From Progne subis subis (lineage: Eukaryota > Chordata > Aves > Passeriformes > Hirundinidae), in NCBI GenBank assembly GCA_022316685.1, contig JAKJHU010000030.1, positions 8,706,860-8,770,859 on the forward strand: a DNA stretch of 64,000 nucleotides, given 5' to 3'. The position numbers and the translations under genes are program-made. Shown in pieces: positions 48,926 through 61,942 of the stretch. The notes beneath the pieces were generated by a model. It was given only the letters and a program-made list of their open reading frames with translations. It was not told the DNA's origin and did not search any database. How positions within the stretch are numbered: the stretch's first letter is position 1; the number at the start of each line of letters is the position of its first letter.

Positions 48926-51900
48926 AGAAGCTAAACAGCCACTGTCACAGTATCCCTATGTCCAATTCGAAAATCTCTTCAGGCATTTCCTTTAGGAGCA
49001 GTAATGAGAATCCAGATATGTTGCTTCTAGGAAGTGAGCTGCTAATTCTTGATGACATTTCATGCTGCTGAGTATATATATCTTTAATGTACTATGAAAA
49101 TTCTTAAATAAATTTGAATTTTATTCTAGATTACGGATCACTGGGCCTACAACCATCAGACTGAAAATTTATGTAGGAAAATAATATGTGACAATGATTC
49201 CTCGCTGTATTCTAAGATACACTAGTCAATTCTAAAGCCACATAATTTGAAAAATATTTTTATTTCTCATCTTTTAAATCCTTGGTGGTGCTAATTCAAT
49301 AGTTCTTCAGTTCATTACATAGTGAATATTGTTTAGTGAAACAATTTAAGTTAGTTTAAAATTACATGGGGTTAGATTTCACTGATATAATCTCTATTTT
49401 AAAGACAGAGAAATTTGAAAGTAATATGAGTAAAGTTAATAATTAAAAAAATTAATTGAACACTATCCAATTGTTTGAAAAATTAATTTCAAATAAAGAT
49501 TGTATAACTGCTTTATAAATAAATAGAAATGGATATGTGAGTACACATTCATGTGCATTTACTATATTAGTGCATATTGCAGTGCAGTAACTTTACATAT
49601 GACCTTGAAATTTGCTGCAATTAATGGAGAAAGGGAAAGGAAGAAAGAAAGAAAAACGTTGGGAGAGCAAACCATTTGTGCTTGTTTTTATAAGAACAGA
49701 ATTAAATTCTAACTAAACTCACTAAAATCCATAGTTTTCAAGTCCATTTTATGTGTTTATAAATTAAGTAGTATTTTTACCCTAAATGAACATTTACATT
49801 CAATCCTGTCTCATAACAGCAGGATCTAGTACTGTTTACCTGGGAAAATACTGCTAGATATTTTTCTGTTTCTCAGTATTGATTGAGATCATTATGCTTC
49901 TGCCTTTTTCAAGATTTATTGAATTAGTAGGATATTACTAAAGCAGATAACAAAGAGATTATGAGGTCCTGAGGAAATAATAGAGATTTTTATTCCTAGA
50001 TACACTAAAATGTTTTATAGTGTTTTCAAAAGGTGCAGAAAATTGGACCAGACAGACTGCTCTTTCTAGAGTTGAATCAGGTTATCCAGCTTCTTGCTGC
50101 TTTCCTCCCACAGAGTATTGCTCATGGAGGTCTGTCATCATGACTTGATTTCTCCTTAATCTCCTGTTCATGTCTTAACAGGTTTATTAACCTCAGAATC
50201 ACTCTGAGAATGTCTGATGAATTTCTGATTTTGAAGCAAGGCATTCATTGCTTGCTGATGAATCCTTGCACCATATTCTGCTGTACAGCATAAATATATC
50301 TCAAGGTTGAACAGTGACAGGTGTCAATGAGGATGGAGGAGTTGTACAAAGTGACAAACTTCTGGTTACTTGTTATGCCTTTTCTCAGTACAGTATTTTG
50401 AGAGAACCAAGGTACAAAAAGCCACACACACAGAGGTACTATGGATTTCAGGAGATAGGAGCATTGGATTTTGCAGTAGCAAGTAGCTAGGGCAGAAATA
50501 TCTTAACTCATACCACTTATGATCAGAACATTAAGTATACCATCCTCCAATTAAAATTATGTGAGTCTTTAGTAGAAGCTGCATTGTGAAAGTTTTGCAA
50601 ATTTTCTCTGAAATTCACCTGTTTTAAACATAACAGGAAGAAGCAATTTTATTCTTATGCTGGAGAACAAGAATATGTGAAGGACAAGAATAAGATTTGG
50701 TGTCAATGTAGAAATCAATTGTGGGATGATATTTGATGGACTGCTTGTCTGCAGCAAACACAAGATGACAAGTCAATTATTTCAAACTATTGCCAAAATA
50801 TCAAAATACGAAGCAAAGCCATATAAATAAAGTACATGCTATAAGAGATGGCAATTAAACACTTCTCTACTCAACACTGGTAAGTTATCAGGTTGAATTC
50901 TTAAGAACTTTTGGGCCTTGTGCATCTGTAATCTATGAGGCCTACCATAGAAAACATTCAGAATGAAAAAGAACTCAGATGAATTGCAATTTTTAAGTCC
51001 TGAGAAGATTGAGAAAGTTTAGCTGAAAACTTGGAAATAGACAAAGAATATGGGAATACTGTATTTTCCATGTCTGATTGTTTGCTGTGGGAGGTTTGGT
51101 CAGCTCTGTAACGATGAGGATTAACATGAGACAAACTTTCTAACAGTCCATTTGGTGGAGCATCAAGATCTGAGGTATCTGTGCAATTATCATACTGATG
51201 CACTTGAAGAGTAGATCTAGTAGACAAGTGCCAACCCAATATTACAGCCATACAACTGCTTCTGCCTCAGAGTGGAGGGGTGAACCAGAGGATTTGTAGA
51301 AGGATCTTTCATTCTTGTTGTACTGAAATCCCCACTGTTGTATATAATTATTATGGTCTTTTGTTCTGTATGTCTTATGGGTCCTCATTTTTCTGTGCTT
51401 CTTTCATTTACGATCTGTAGACTTTGCACAGTATGCTGCACTGAGATCCACAGATGCAGTAGGAGCCAGGATCTCCAGATAAACCAGGCACAGTCCTGCT
51501 TCAGCAGGGTGATCATCAGAATATGTCCTCTGGACTCCCTCTCCCCACACACCTCAGCACAGCTGGGATGTTAAATCTGTGAAAGGGAAAGACCCGAGCT
51601 GTTGTGCAGTGGGAAAGACATCAGATGAACTCAAATGAGATGATTTCCTGTGTACCTATACAAATTGCAAATTGTGTTGCTATAAGTAGAAATGGAGTTC
51701 AGTAAGGGTGGGTCAAGTCCACAATAACTTTTTTGGTGAGGAAAAAAGGAAGTTGCCTGTTGTTTTGATGAGGCACTTTTCATTACAATGTCTTTTTGAT
51801 GTTGTATTTCTACAATGTGAAAAGCACAGAACCGTGCCTTTCTTCTCCTTAGCCAAAACTCACTACATATGTGCAAGGAAATCTCAGTACTGTTGCCTCA

Positions 51901-53201
51901 TTGTTGTTTTGTGGGTACCTTTTACCCTAAAAACAGACTAGGCCTGGTTTGACGCTAAGCCATGATCAAATAGACTCTCTGCTACTCAGGTCCTTTCAAT
52001 GAACCTAACTGTTACCAATAGCATAATATAAATAATTTCAGATTCAGTCTCCAAAGTAGCAACCTGAAGGGATCATAGCTAACATATCTTTGCATATTGA
52101 GTAAAACAAGCATAACACTGGGGATGGAAAGTTTCTTCTTTGGCTACATGAAGCAGTCTAAACAGTGGTGTTCTGCATAAAATGAACTGGGAAGTAGTCT
52201 CATAAGATGTTTTTTAATGTTTTCAATATGAAAACTTTAGACATGGATGTGCTCTGTAGTTCTTGTCAGGATAGCATTGATTTTAAATACACCTTCTTTA
52301 TCAGTTCAGAAAGGAAATATTCCTATTTAGGAAAAAAGATAAAAAAAATAATGTTGATTTATACTTTTCCTTAAGACTTGGTGCCTCTGTTTTAAGTTAT
52401 CACAACTCACCTACTATAATAATTTCACAATGGTTTGATAGAATACAGTTGATATTACTTCCTCATTCCCTCTTCATTCCACCATCTATTCCCTTAATAG
52501 TTTCTCCTCTCTGAAATTCTTTTCCCTCTGCAATTTTATATGAATGCCATTTATAATAACTGCATAGCAAGTGGATGACAGTGGAACTTAAGAGATTAAT
52601 TTAGTCTTCTGTGAGCACAATTGTGAGATGATACCCACTGGGATTAAAGAGAAAATAGTATATTAAAGTAATATAAAGGGTCTAAAAGAGTGTCAAACAA
52701 ATGGTAGTTGGTTGCATGGCTTACTGCGTATCACAAGCCAGTTGTTTCTTGTCTGTTTTACAAATGCACAGTTTAACAAAGCTTTTTTCTTTTTTATGTA
52801 GAATTCATAATAATTTCAGTGAGTACTGATAACTTCTTTCTTTTTTATGTGAAGTTAAGGAAGGCTGCCATTCCATAAAAGTAAATGCAAATTTCACCCC
52901 AACTGATGTTAAAGTGACATAAAGCAGAATTTGTTTCTCAGATGGAAGAAATTATGAACAATCAATCTCATGGTACTCGGATTTGCCTTCAAGGAACTTC
53001 TGAAGTTAGGGACTACCTTGGTAACGAGAAACACAATTTTGTTTTAAATAATAAAGTTTGTCCTAGATACAGGATCAAATTTGTAAAGATGCAAGCTGGC
53101 TGAAGTCTGCACAATGCAGATCTGAACTTGATCTGCTAATTATTTGTGTGTGGAAATATTCACTACATAAAGTGGTGTCTGAAATGTACATATGTTGTGA
53201 A
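48926..53201. other. AT-rich intergenic DNA
   Basis: Over 4 kb with no gene, RNA or recognised repeat. Short open frames (about 51,000-51,940) carry no identifiable domain. Confidence 0.45.
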
Positions 53202-53207
53202 GTTTTG

Positions 53208-53881
53208 TGTGGCTGTGCCCCTCCACACCGGGCAGGCGTGGGCCACCGGCTGGCTCAGATCTGCACAGCAGCCAAAGCAATTTCAGTCTTGGTTGCAAGC
53301 CAGCGACCTTTCCTTGCGCGACTCATCTTCTCACCAGCAGCTGGCCTTAATTGCGTCGTGACGGTGGCAGTGGATAAAAGGTCAGCTCTCAGCTGAGCAG
53401 GTTTAAAGATGGTTTATTCAGAGTGGCAGGAGCTCCACCACCCTCCCAACTGCCCAGCCAGAGAGAGAGGCTTTGAATTTCTGTCCCCGAACTTATAAGC
53501 AGGGGAGGATTCAGGGTGGCAATAACAGGTTAGCGAATCAGGGAACTTGGGGGGGATAACAGGGGGGGTCCACTTCTAGACCTTGGACCACTCACCAAAG
53601 GGGAAAAGGGGATTTCCCAGGCACCAGCTTATCACTCGACGCCTCTCCTGGGAATTTCCCGAGCCTGGGGAGGGGTCCCAAAGTGACAGACAGAATGCCC
53701 CAGAGCAGGGGGAGAGGGGATTGACAAGGATAGGTGGGGGGGTGGGATGATTGACATGAAACACCTTGCTGTACAGAAAACTCAAAGGGGAGGGACCATT
53801 ACAGAACTGGGGGCACAGTGGAATGAACCATAACATAAAAACTCTTATAAAACTTGATAAAACAATCCTTGCACTGCCACA
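53208..53881 (-). mobile_element. Solo LTR with perfect 6-bp TSD
   Basis: 674 bp, minus orientation: TGTGGCAGTGCAAGGATTG at 53,881 to GGGGCACAGCCACA at 53,208. Perfect 6-bp TSDs GTTTTG at 53,202-53,207 and 53,882-53,887, as for class II (ERVK-like) integration. A TATA-like CTTATAAG lies near 53,493 and AATAAACC near 53,413-53,418, in the right order on the minus strand. It is markedly GC-richer than its flanks. No internal region. Confidence 0.95.
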
Positions 53882-53887
53882 GTTTTG

Positions 53888-55224
53888 GGCAATATCTGCA
53901 TTCTACACATGCTATTGAGAAATCTGAATGTTCCATTTGTGTCTGATGTTACACAGCTTAAGTATTCAGAAGAATCCTATTTATTTCTGTTGAGTCTTTA
54001 AATATGGTGTTCATAGCTCAGATAAGCAGCCAGCAATACTAAAAAGAGGATCGACAGTGCATCTGCACCCATCTTGTTGCTCTGACTGCTCTTTTTTCAT
54101 TATTACTGAACTCCTGCTTCTGCTTTTTTTCCCCAAGAAGTTACCAGGACACATACAGGTTTCACCAAGGGCAAATCAGAGATGAATCCAAATATGAAAT
54201 GCCTATGTAGAATGTCCTGTGAATTAGGCAGTCCAGAGAGATTTTAGGTATACCTTACATGGCTCCGGGTATTTCCATTCTAAGCCTCTATCCTTTGTTT
54301 TTCTTTTCCTTCCTCTCACATTATTCACTTCAGAAATTTAGGTGGACTTGTTTCCTTGCTTTTTTTATTCTTTTAACTCATGTCAGGATTCCTGTCCACA
54401 CAACTAGTCTTCTACGTACTATAAGAACACGTGTCATAAAACCTCAGAGGACAATGGCCCTGGGACTTATGATGTCAATGAGGAAGATTGTAAGTAGTCA
54501 CCGACTGTCAGAGAGAAGACAGATATATTTGGATATAATACTCTGTCATAGTTAATTTTTGTCATCCACCCCCAGCTGTGTGCTCACTTGCCCTGAGTTA
54601 GTTCTCAAGACTAAACACTAGGCATAGAATATTGCATGATTTTTCTGTTCAGTCACATCTACAGCCTATCTCCTTCAGTGCCTGAAGCTGGCAGTAGTGC
54701 CCATTATTCCACGATGGATGAAAATGTCTAGAACATGAAACTATAGTTTTAATTATAGTCCTGAGTGTGTATATGAAGTAGAGAGTGAGTGGTTTGTTAT
54801 GCCAAAACAATTTGTGTAGTGCTGGTCTGTTTAGAGGAATGGTGGACATATCAATGCATTTATGCTCTAGGTTTGGGAAGGAGTATATATTGAAGAAAAA
54901 ACAACTGTGAAGGGTGCCTTGAAACAACAACTTAAGATGAGTCAGCAGTGTTGAGCTCTTGCTAAAAATAGCTTCTCTTCTGGTAAACCCTGACAGGACA
55001 TCTGATGTTTAAGAGGTAGAATAACTAGTAAAGTATCACCAGAATTACTGTGTCCATTTTCTGCATGCCAAGCTTTAATTTCTGCGAAAAAAATTTAACA
55101 GGCTGAAGTACTTCAAATAAGGAAAAAATCATTAGCAAAAGCATGATCTATGAATAAATCTTGAAGCATTTGAAAAAGTTTAATCTAGGCAAGAGAAAAC
55201 ATGTGAAGGAATGAAATTATAATA
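53888..55224. other. Intergenic, nothing recognised
   Basis: AT-rich with non-informative open frames on both strands. Confidence 0.45.
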
Positions 55225-56065
55225 TTTTAATGTATAAATCAGGAGACCTCTCAACAAATCAGAGGACTGGGAAATCGCCAGCCATATGTAGTTCAACAAA
55301 GGAAAGTGCTAGATTCTGCACCTGGGATGGGGCAACCCTGGATGCACGGACAGAGTGGGGAATGAGATGCTGGGAAGCAATGCCATGGAAAGGGACTGGG
55401 GGTCCTGGTTGATGGCAAGTTGAACATGAGCCAGCAGTGCCCTGGCATCCAGGAGGGACAATCCCGTCCTGGAGAGCATCAGGCCCAACATCACCAGCTG
55501 GGCAAGGGAGGGGATTGTCGGGCTCAGCTCTGTGCTGGGACAGCCTCACCTCGAGTGCTAGGGGCAGGTTTGGGCACCACAATATAAGAGATATTAAACT
55601 ATTAGAGAGCATCCAAAGGAGGGCAACAAAGATGGTGAAGGGCCTTGAGGAGAAGTTCTGTGAGGAGCAACTGAAGTTACTTGGTCTGTTCAGCCTGGAG
55701 AAGAGGAGACTGAGGAGACACCTCATTGCGGTTGCAACTTCCTCATGAGGGAAGAGGAAGGGCAGGCACTGATCCTTGCTCTGTTGTGACAGGATCTGAG
55801 GGAATGGCCTGAAGCTGTGTCAGGAGAGGTTTAGATTGGATATTAGGAGAAAGTTTTTCACTCAAAGGGTGACTGGGCACTGGAAGAGGCTCCCCAGGGA
55901 AGTGGTCACAGCACCAGCCTGACAGAGTTCAAGGAGAGTTTGGGTAATAACTCCTGGGCACATGGCAAGATTCTTGGGGATGGCCCTGTGCAGGGCCAGG
56001 AGTCGGACTTCAGGATCCTTGTGTTTCCCTTCCAACTCGGCTTAGTCTGTTATTCTGTGATTTTG
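55225..56065 (+). mobile_element. CR1 LINE 3' fragment
   Basis: Encodes, in broken frames, CR1 ORF2 C-terminal motifs on the plus strand: TGGGGAATGAGATGCTGGGA, then [15 protein letters not shown] and [13 protein letters not shown] (about 55,600-55,720). The 3' UTR follows (TTAGATTGGATATTAGGAGA, GGCACTGGAAGAGGCTCCCC), ending CTGTTATTCTGTGATTTTG at about 56,060. 5'-truncated. Confidence 0.94.
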
Positions 56066-59000
56066 TTAGTAAATCAAAATGACTAACTTTCATCATCACC
56101 AGAGACAAAAGAATCAGTTATCTTAATAATCAGTCTGTTCCTGGTTTTGAGTGACTTCTTGAAATGTCTTTGAGCATGGTTTTTCTGCATCTCTGTGCTA
56201 TTGTACAGGGACTGGATGCTGGAGAGAGGAGAAGCGGTTGTAAACAGGTTATTCATCATAGGGGGTTGTCCTTCTTGTAAGGTACTCACATTGCATTTTT
56301 TTTTTTTCCTGTTAGTCCTTCGATGGAACAATGAAGAAAAAAACTTCCAATATGTGGTTTGGGTTTCTAAGTCCACTAGAAGATTACTCATAACTAAAGA
56401 ATTTCATTATTACTGTGGCTTTATCTTAGATATTGAAAAACTTTAATTTTGGATTATTTTTTCCATTGAGTTTACTGTGAGAAGAGTGGCAAATGTTTTG
56501 TTTGACACTTGACAGAAATTCTTTTGGGAGAAGATTGTGTGATGCAAACCTTTTATATAAATTTTCTAGGTTAACAAATATATTGGTTGTAGGGACAGAT
56601 GGATTGGAGTTATGGTAAGTGCAGATATATCTGGATTTATGGAATAATATTCCTCTCTGTCTGGGTTTAGAGATTATTAGCCCAAAAATATGTACTAAAC
56701 AAAGACCATCATCAATTGGGCTATAGATTGAGGGGCACATCAGTGACTGAGATAACCAGATACCGAGCCTCTGATTTTAGTGACTGGAGAAAAAAAGCTG
56801 TGAGACTGTGGGTGGAGAGACATGATATTAGAGGATAAGATGTGTGGAAGACCAACAAAAAGCTGAACAGCACAAGAACGAAAGAAGGTGTCCAGAATGC
56901 ATGTGTTCCATAAAGTGAGAAATGTGCCTGGATTCCCAAAAATACATCCACTACCCCAGTGCCTCAACCTGCGAACCTGGTGGGAATTGCCTCATTGTTG
57001 TCACCTTCAACAGAATATTCACCCAACATTTAGGTGAACAGACAACTGAGAGTAAACACCTTCATGCATGTTCTAAATATACAGCCTTTCAAATAAGCTT
57101 TTAATTTTCAGAGTTTTCTTGAAACAGATTTGATACTGAAAATCATAGAGGAATCTAGAGAATATTTTAAGCACTTGATTATTTGTTTTAGGTGTTTAAG
57201 TTTAGCCTTTTAACAAGGACTTTAAGATAGAAATGCTCTTGAACTAAGCTTCTGTTCCTCATGAATTGCAGTTACATTCGCATTTTATTTCATGCATATG
57301 CTGAATGTCTGAAGCAAGGAAAATATGATCTTTCTTGAATCTGAAACACCTCACTTGATATTATTGCCAGGCACACTGATATTGAAAAAGTATGGATGGT
57401 CTCTTTCACTAAATTCTGCCAGAACCAGGTCAAGATGACTCAGCATTACAAGTAAAACTGGTTTGAGATACTGTAGCAGGGAGGAGCAAGCTGACCCTGG
57501 GCTGTCAGTCGTGTCACAGGTAATGAATCTTTAGGATGTTTGGATAAGAAGTAGATGGCTTTAGGGAGATAAGCTTGTTGCTGATATTACGATAAGGAGG
57601 TGCTACGAACTGGTTATTAAAATTATCAGAGAGAAGCCTTTGCCTGAATCAAGGTGAAAACAAGCCCATATGCCAAAGTCGGTAGTATGGATCTTATTTA
57701 TCAGTAAATATGATTGTGTGAGAAAGAGACAGGGAGATATAGAAGTAGAAAAGTGGGGGAAGGGGAAAAAGAAAGTGAGAGAGACAGATTAAGAAGAAAA
57801 TATCACTACTCTGTGGATCCTGTTGATCCTCTTCTGATCTTCTTGGTGGTGAGGATTCCCCAAAAACACAGAATTCAATGGATTAATATACAGTTGGGCC
57901 AGGTAGGAATGCCCAGGTACCTCCCCTTGGAGGGGGCAGAGACTGTTGCATCACTTTGCATTATGTGCAGTTGTCTGGTGCAAGGCCTCATATTTTTATA
58001 GAGTTCAGTGAAGAAACTTACAGGAAAAAAAATACATACCCTCCAAAATGTTCAATACATTTGTATTAAAATCTGGATTAAAAAAAATCACTCAGTTGAA
58101 CCTGAGTTTTATACTTCTCTGCTATTTAAAAATATTTTAAAATTCACTGTTAGAGGTAAGTTTTAGAATAGGTTAAATCTGGTGCATTTTATTCAGGAAA
58201 TGGTAAAAATTTTATGTTACTCCATGTGTATTCTATTTAATATTTTTTGTGTCCTTGGGGATACCTATGTGCTGCTAATTAACAGAGTGTGCATTTCTGA
58301 GGTCTTGGCTGCAGTAAGGAAGCTGGGAAAATTGAGTGCACAGTGTGCTACTGTAGGCAATAAAGTCATATCAAAAAATAAACAGTTTTCACTAGAATGC
58401 CTCAAAGCACTTTGTAGTCATAGTTGATTTCATGTTCAGTTTTTCTGTCTCAAGTGTTTGCAGTGCAACCTCCACTTTGAAATGTGGGGACTTAGCTGAA
58501 TGATAAATATTATGAGCGTAACATCAAAGATAAATTCTCTTGAACTAAGACAGGAATTGCTTCTCCTTTTTCCTCTGGTTAGAGAAACCTGAATATAAGG
58601 TGGTTAAATGGAAAAGAGTTTCCAAAGCCAACCATTCTGGCTTTTAGGACTATTTTCTTGTGAAATTGAAACTTATTACAGATAAGAGTCCTTTTGTTTT
58701 TCTATCAGTAATAGTTCTTGTTTTTGCAGCATGGTGAGATAACTCACTCTTATTTCTTAAATAATTTAGAAGGAAATTTAAACTCTCCAACAGATAATTT
58801 TAGAAAGAGCTAGCTTCTGAAGAGTATTGCAACATCTGTGTTCTTAAATAACTCTAGGCTGATCTATTTTCTTGTACTTGCTTAGTCTCTTCATTTCTGA
58901 AAGCAGTTTTTATTTTACTTTTCCCCATCATGGGAAAAATGTGATTTCCACTTTCTAAGTAAGTATCCTTCATTAAAAGAATTCTTCAGCTTAAATCTAT

Positions 59001-59363
59001 CATGTCTATGAGAATAAATTGCATTCCCCTAGATAATTTTTCCAGTTTTCTTACTATCAGTTTAAAATTGTTGAGTTTACCCTGTCATACTTTATAGGGC
59101 TCTTTCACCATGAGTTTCTGTTTCTGACTCAGATCTAAAATAAAGCATTTTCTATCTTTACATTTTCCTGTAAATTAATCTGACAGCAGTGGAAGTTGGA
59201 ATTTTCATAATTTAAGTCACAGAAATGGTATATTTATCAGGGATGATCTGCAGAACACTCTGGTCATTACAGCTGTGTTGTAACTAAAACATATCTTTCT
59301 CAAAAAATTACCTTCTCTCCAAGATATTAGAAGACCACTTTTGGTATCATTTATATAGAATTG
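56066..59363. other. AT-rich intergenic DNA
   Basis: No gene recognised. A purine-rich stretch at 57,735-57,800 and a mixed-composition segment to 58,010 resemble no family I can name. Confidence 0.45.
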
Positions 59364-59767
59364 TGTCACCCTGGTTTTTCTGAGTTTTTAAAAGCCTTTT
59401 GATTGTTCATAAAATGGGATCAGACTTTTTAGCTACGGTACAATATTAGGAGAAGTTTCTGCCTTTCTCACACATGTAACATAAACAAATCCTTTGTTTT
59501 TCATTCTCTGTCCTTTGTTTGCATATTTCTAACCTGAAAACAATTGTAACTGACAGCTGGTTTGGCCATTCAGCTGGGAGGTGAAAACTCCAGAAGCCAG
59601 TCCACAGCCAGACCCACAAATGTATAAAAAGTAAGAAATAAACAGGCAGAGGGGCTCTCAGACTTGGCTCAGCCTTGGGCTCTCTTGGAGGAACAACTCT
59701 GCCCTGCGAAATCTCTCGTCTCCGTGTGATTGCTTTGTGTATCCCGATCACAGAATTGCATCCCACA
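59364..59767 (+). mobile_element. Solo LTR, plus orientation
   Basis: 404 bp from TGTCACCCTGG to TTGCATCCCACA. Flanks GAATTG (59,358-59,363) and AAATTG (59,768-59,773) match at 5 of 6 bases, consistent with a decayed 6-bp TSD. TATAAAAA lies at 59,623 and AATAAA at 59,637, followed by a GC-richer R/U5-like stretch (GCCCTGCGAAATCTCTCGTC). The very short TATA to poly(A)-signal spacing is notable. No internal viral sequence. Confidence 0.72.
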
Positions 59768-59773
59768 AAATTG

Positions 59774-61459
59774 ATTGTCCTGGAGTGATTACAGCCGCAA
59801 GATGCTCTGTAGCTCCAGGTTATGAGCTCTAAACAACCTTGACTTTATCAGTGGAGGGACATCTACCTGGCTTGTTACAGCTGCTTCCACGTATGCGGAC
59901 TACTCAGAGCAGTCTAACTTGCAGAATACTCCAAAACTGGTGATGCATATTCAACCCCCTTAGTAGGATATGGCTGCCTGTCCTTATGGAGGCAGGGCTG
60001 AGAGGGAGAAAAGCAATTTCCTGAAGTGCTCACTGTATGTCACTTCTAATCATTAATGATTGTTTCAGGGTTTCATTGAAGGAATCTAGGGAGCGACTTC
60101 ATTGGATCAATCCATGAACACATCAGATTAATGACTTCAAATGTACAAATTCTTTGGTGTTTCAGACTTCAGAAATATATTGTAAATCTGTTTTATGGCT
60201 ATTGTTACATGTTGAATTTTTCTTTCTTTTATGACATATTTTCCAGAAAATAATGTCAAGGCCCACATGCTAAAGGCTCTGCAACACCCCTCTCTCTGGC
60301 TGTCTATGCTCAAAGTGCAGCTGTAATCCATATTATCTTTTGGGAGATAAGGAAGGAGCTACAGAGACTGTAGCTGCTGTCACTGTGCTGCTGCTTGACT
60401 TTGGCATCTGTCACCAGCCTGCTCTGCTCTTCTTGTTTGTGTGTTGTAAAATTGCCCTTGTGTTGGAGAGGACAGTGCCCTACCTGCCTCACTGTCATCT
60501 TCCCCTTCCCTTAGGGAGCAATACACATCAATAGCTGTTTATTTATTTATTTTCATTATTATGGTTCCACTAAGGCAATAGAGATACACAGTCTATCAGA
60601 AGCAGTTCAGGGTAGCTCAAGGTTAAATCTAGATGTGTTTGTCCATCCACAATGATGTAAATTAAATCACTATTCCAAAAGACTGGATAGGATAGCATAT
60701 GGTGAGTGGAAAATAAAATCACCATTGGCTTTGGTAGGATGAACTCTCCTTTGTGTAGTGAGTATGGACAACAATTTCTTTTGTCCTGAAATGGAAAATT
60801 ATTGTCAAAGATCCTGCAATTCAGTCTTCTTATGTCTTTCTGACTTTAAAGCATTATGAGAAAGCTGCTAATGTGTTGCCAATCGATAGCTTAAAGTCTA
60901 ATTTTTTTAACATTTTATTGTATCCTGCAAAGCATGAAAGTGGCAGTTAATTTCAATGATATACAAACGGTAAGTGATCATTCCTACTTGGCATTCCTGA
61001 GAAACAGGAAATTATACTAACAACTTTCGCTATTCTATTCATTTATGGCTTGGGAATAATTAGAAATTAATGGCTATAAAAAGTTGTTTTACAAAAATGT
61101 GTCTTTTGTCCTTTTTTACCACATTTATTTTCAACAGTATCTATCTTTGTAACTTTATCTTACAAACACTTTCCTTCTACCACTACTGACACTGGAGTTT
61201 AATTACTAAAATTTTAAGTAAGAAAAGTATTTCCAAATTATTCCTGTTCATTGTATAGTGCCTTTTTGTTACCATATTTTCTAAATGAGATCTGAAGCTA
61301 GAAGAAAGGGGAAAAAACCCACAGATTTTTCTAAAGGTATAAAGCATAGTTTTGCCTCCATATTGGGCTCTGTGGCCTTCAGGTTGGTCAATAAGAAGCT
61401 GAAAGTCAACTACATCACACATTTTCCATCAGTCATTTATATGGTCTGATTAGTATTTT
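59774..61459. other. Intergenic, nothing recognised
   Basis: AT-rich with short open frames; no repeat family recognised. Confidence 0.45.
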
Positions 61460-61942
61460 ATGTTCATAGAAAGCACTAGTTATGGGGAAATATCTGCATT
61501 TTTTGCCAGTTTCTTAGACATTTTTGGCCCCCAATTACTCATCCAGATAAGCAAGATGTCCTCCATAAATCTACTGCCATTTATGCCAGTTCTGTGGAAT
61601 ATATTGGCTATTTTGTGCTTATTGTCATATTTTCACATGACTATAAGCATGTTTGGACATGTGAATCAAACTCAGTTCCTTACTGGCTATAATGAGATAT
61701 CAACTCCTACAACTCCATGTAGACACCCAAATAGAAATGTCTTAATTTGGAACTCAAAATTTTTCAGAGATTCTTCTGGACCTCTTGAAACTTCTCTCCA
61801 TTTTTACTTTTACTACAGAAAGCCTAATTTTACCTTAGTGCTGTATAACAAAGATGCAGACTTTTCTTACGAACATTCATACCTAGTTCTGGATCCAGAA
61901 GACACCTATACTCCACCTGGATTTCAAGGGGATGAAAAATGA
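61460..61942 (+). CDS. Unidentified 160-codon ORF, type II membrane-protein-like
   Basis: One of the longest AT-rich open frames in the window (160 aa from the ATG at 61,460). Residues about 36-62 form a hydrophobic segment (NLLPFMPVLWNILAILCLLSYF) followed by N-glycosylation sequons NQT and NFT, a Cys (PCRHPNRNV) and an aromatic-rich stretch (HFYFYYRK, SYEHSYLVLD). This is the layout of a type II or signal-anchor protein. An acceptor-like ATTACTCATCCAG precedes ISKMSS, so translation could also start at that Met as part of a spliced gene. I recognise no family. Some ORFs this long are expected by chance in 64 kb, so coding status is open: a lineage-specific gene, an exon fragment of a decayed gene, or chance. 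Confidence 0.3.
   Translation: MFIESTSYGEISAFFASFLDIFGPQLLIQISKMSSINLLPFMPVLWNILAILCLLSYFHMTISMFGHVNQTQFLTGYNEISTPTTPCRHPNRNVLIWNSKFFRDSSGPLETSLHFYFYYRKPNFTLVLYNKDADFSYEHSYLVLDPEDTYTPPGFQGDEK

Noticed and set aside
55259..55726. 155-codon minus-strand ORF
   Set aside because: Antisense to a plus-strand CR1 fragment.
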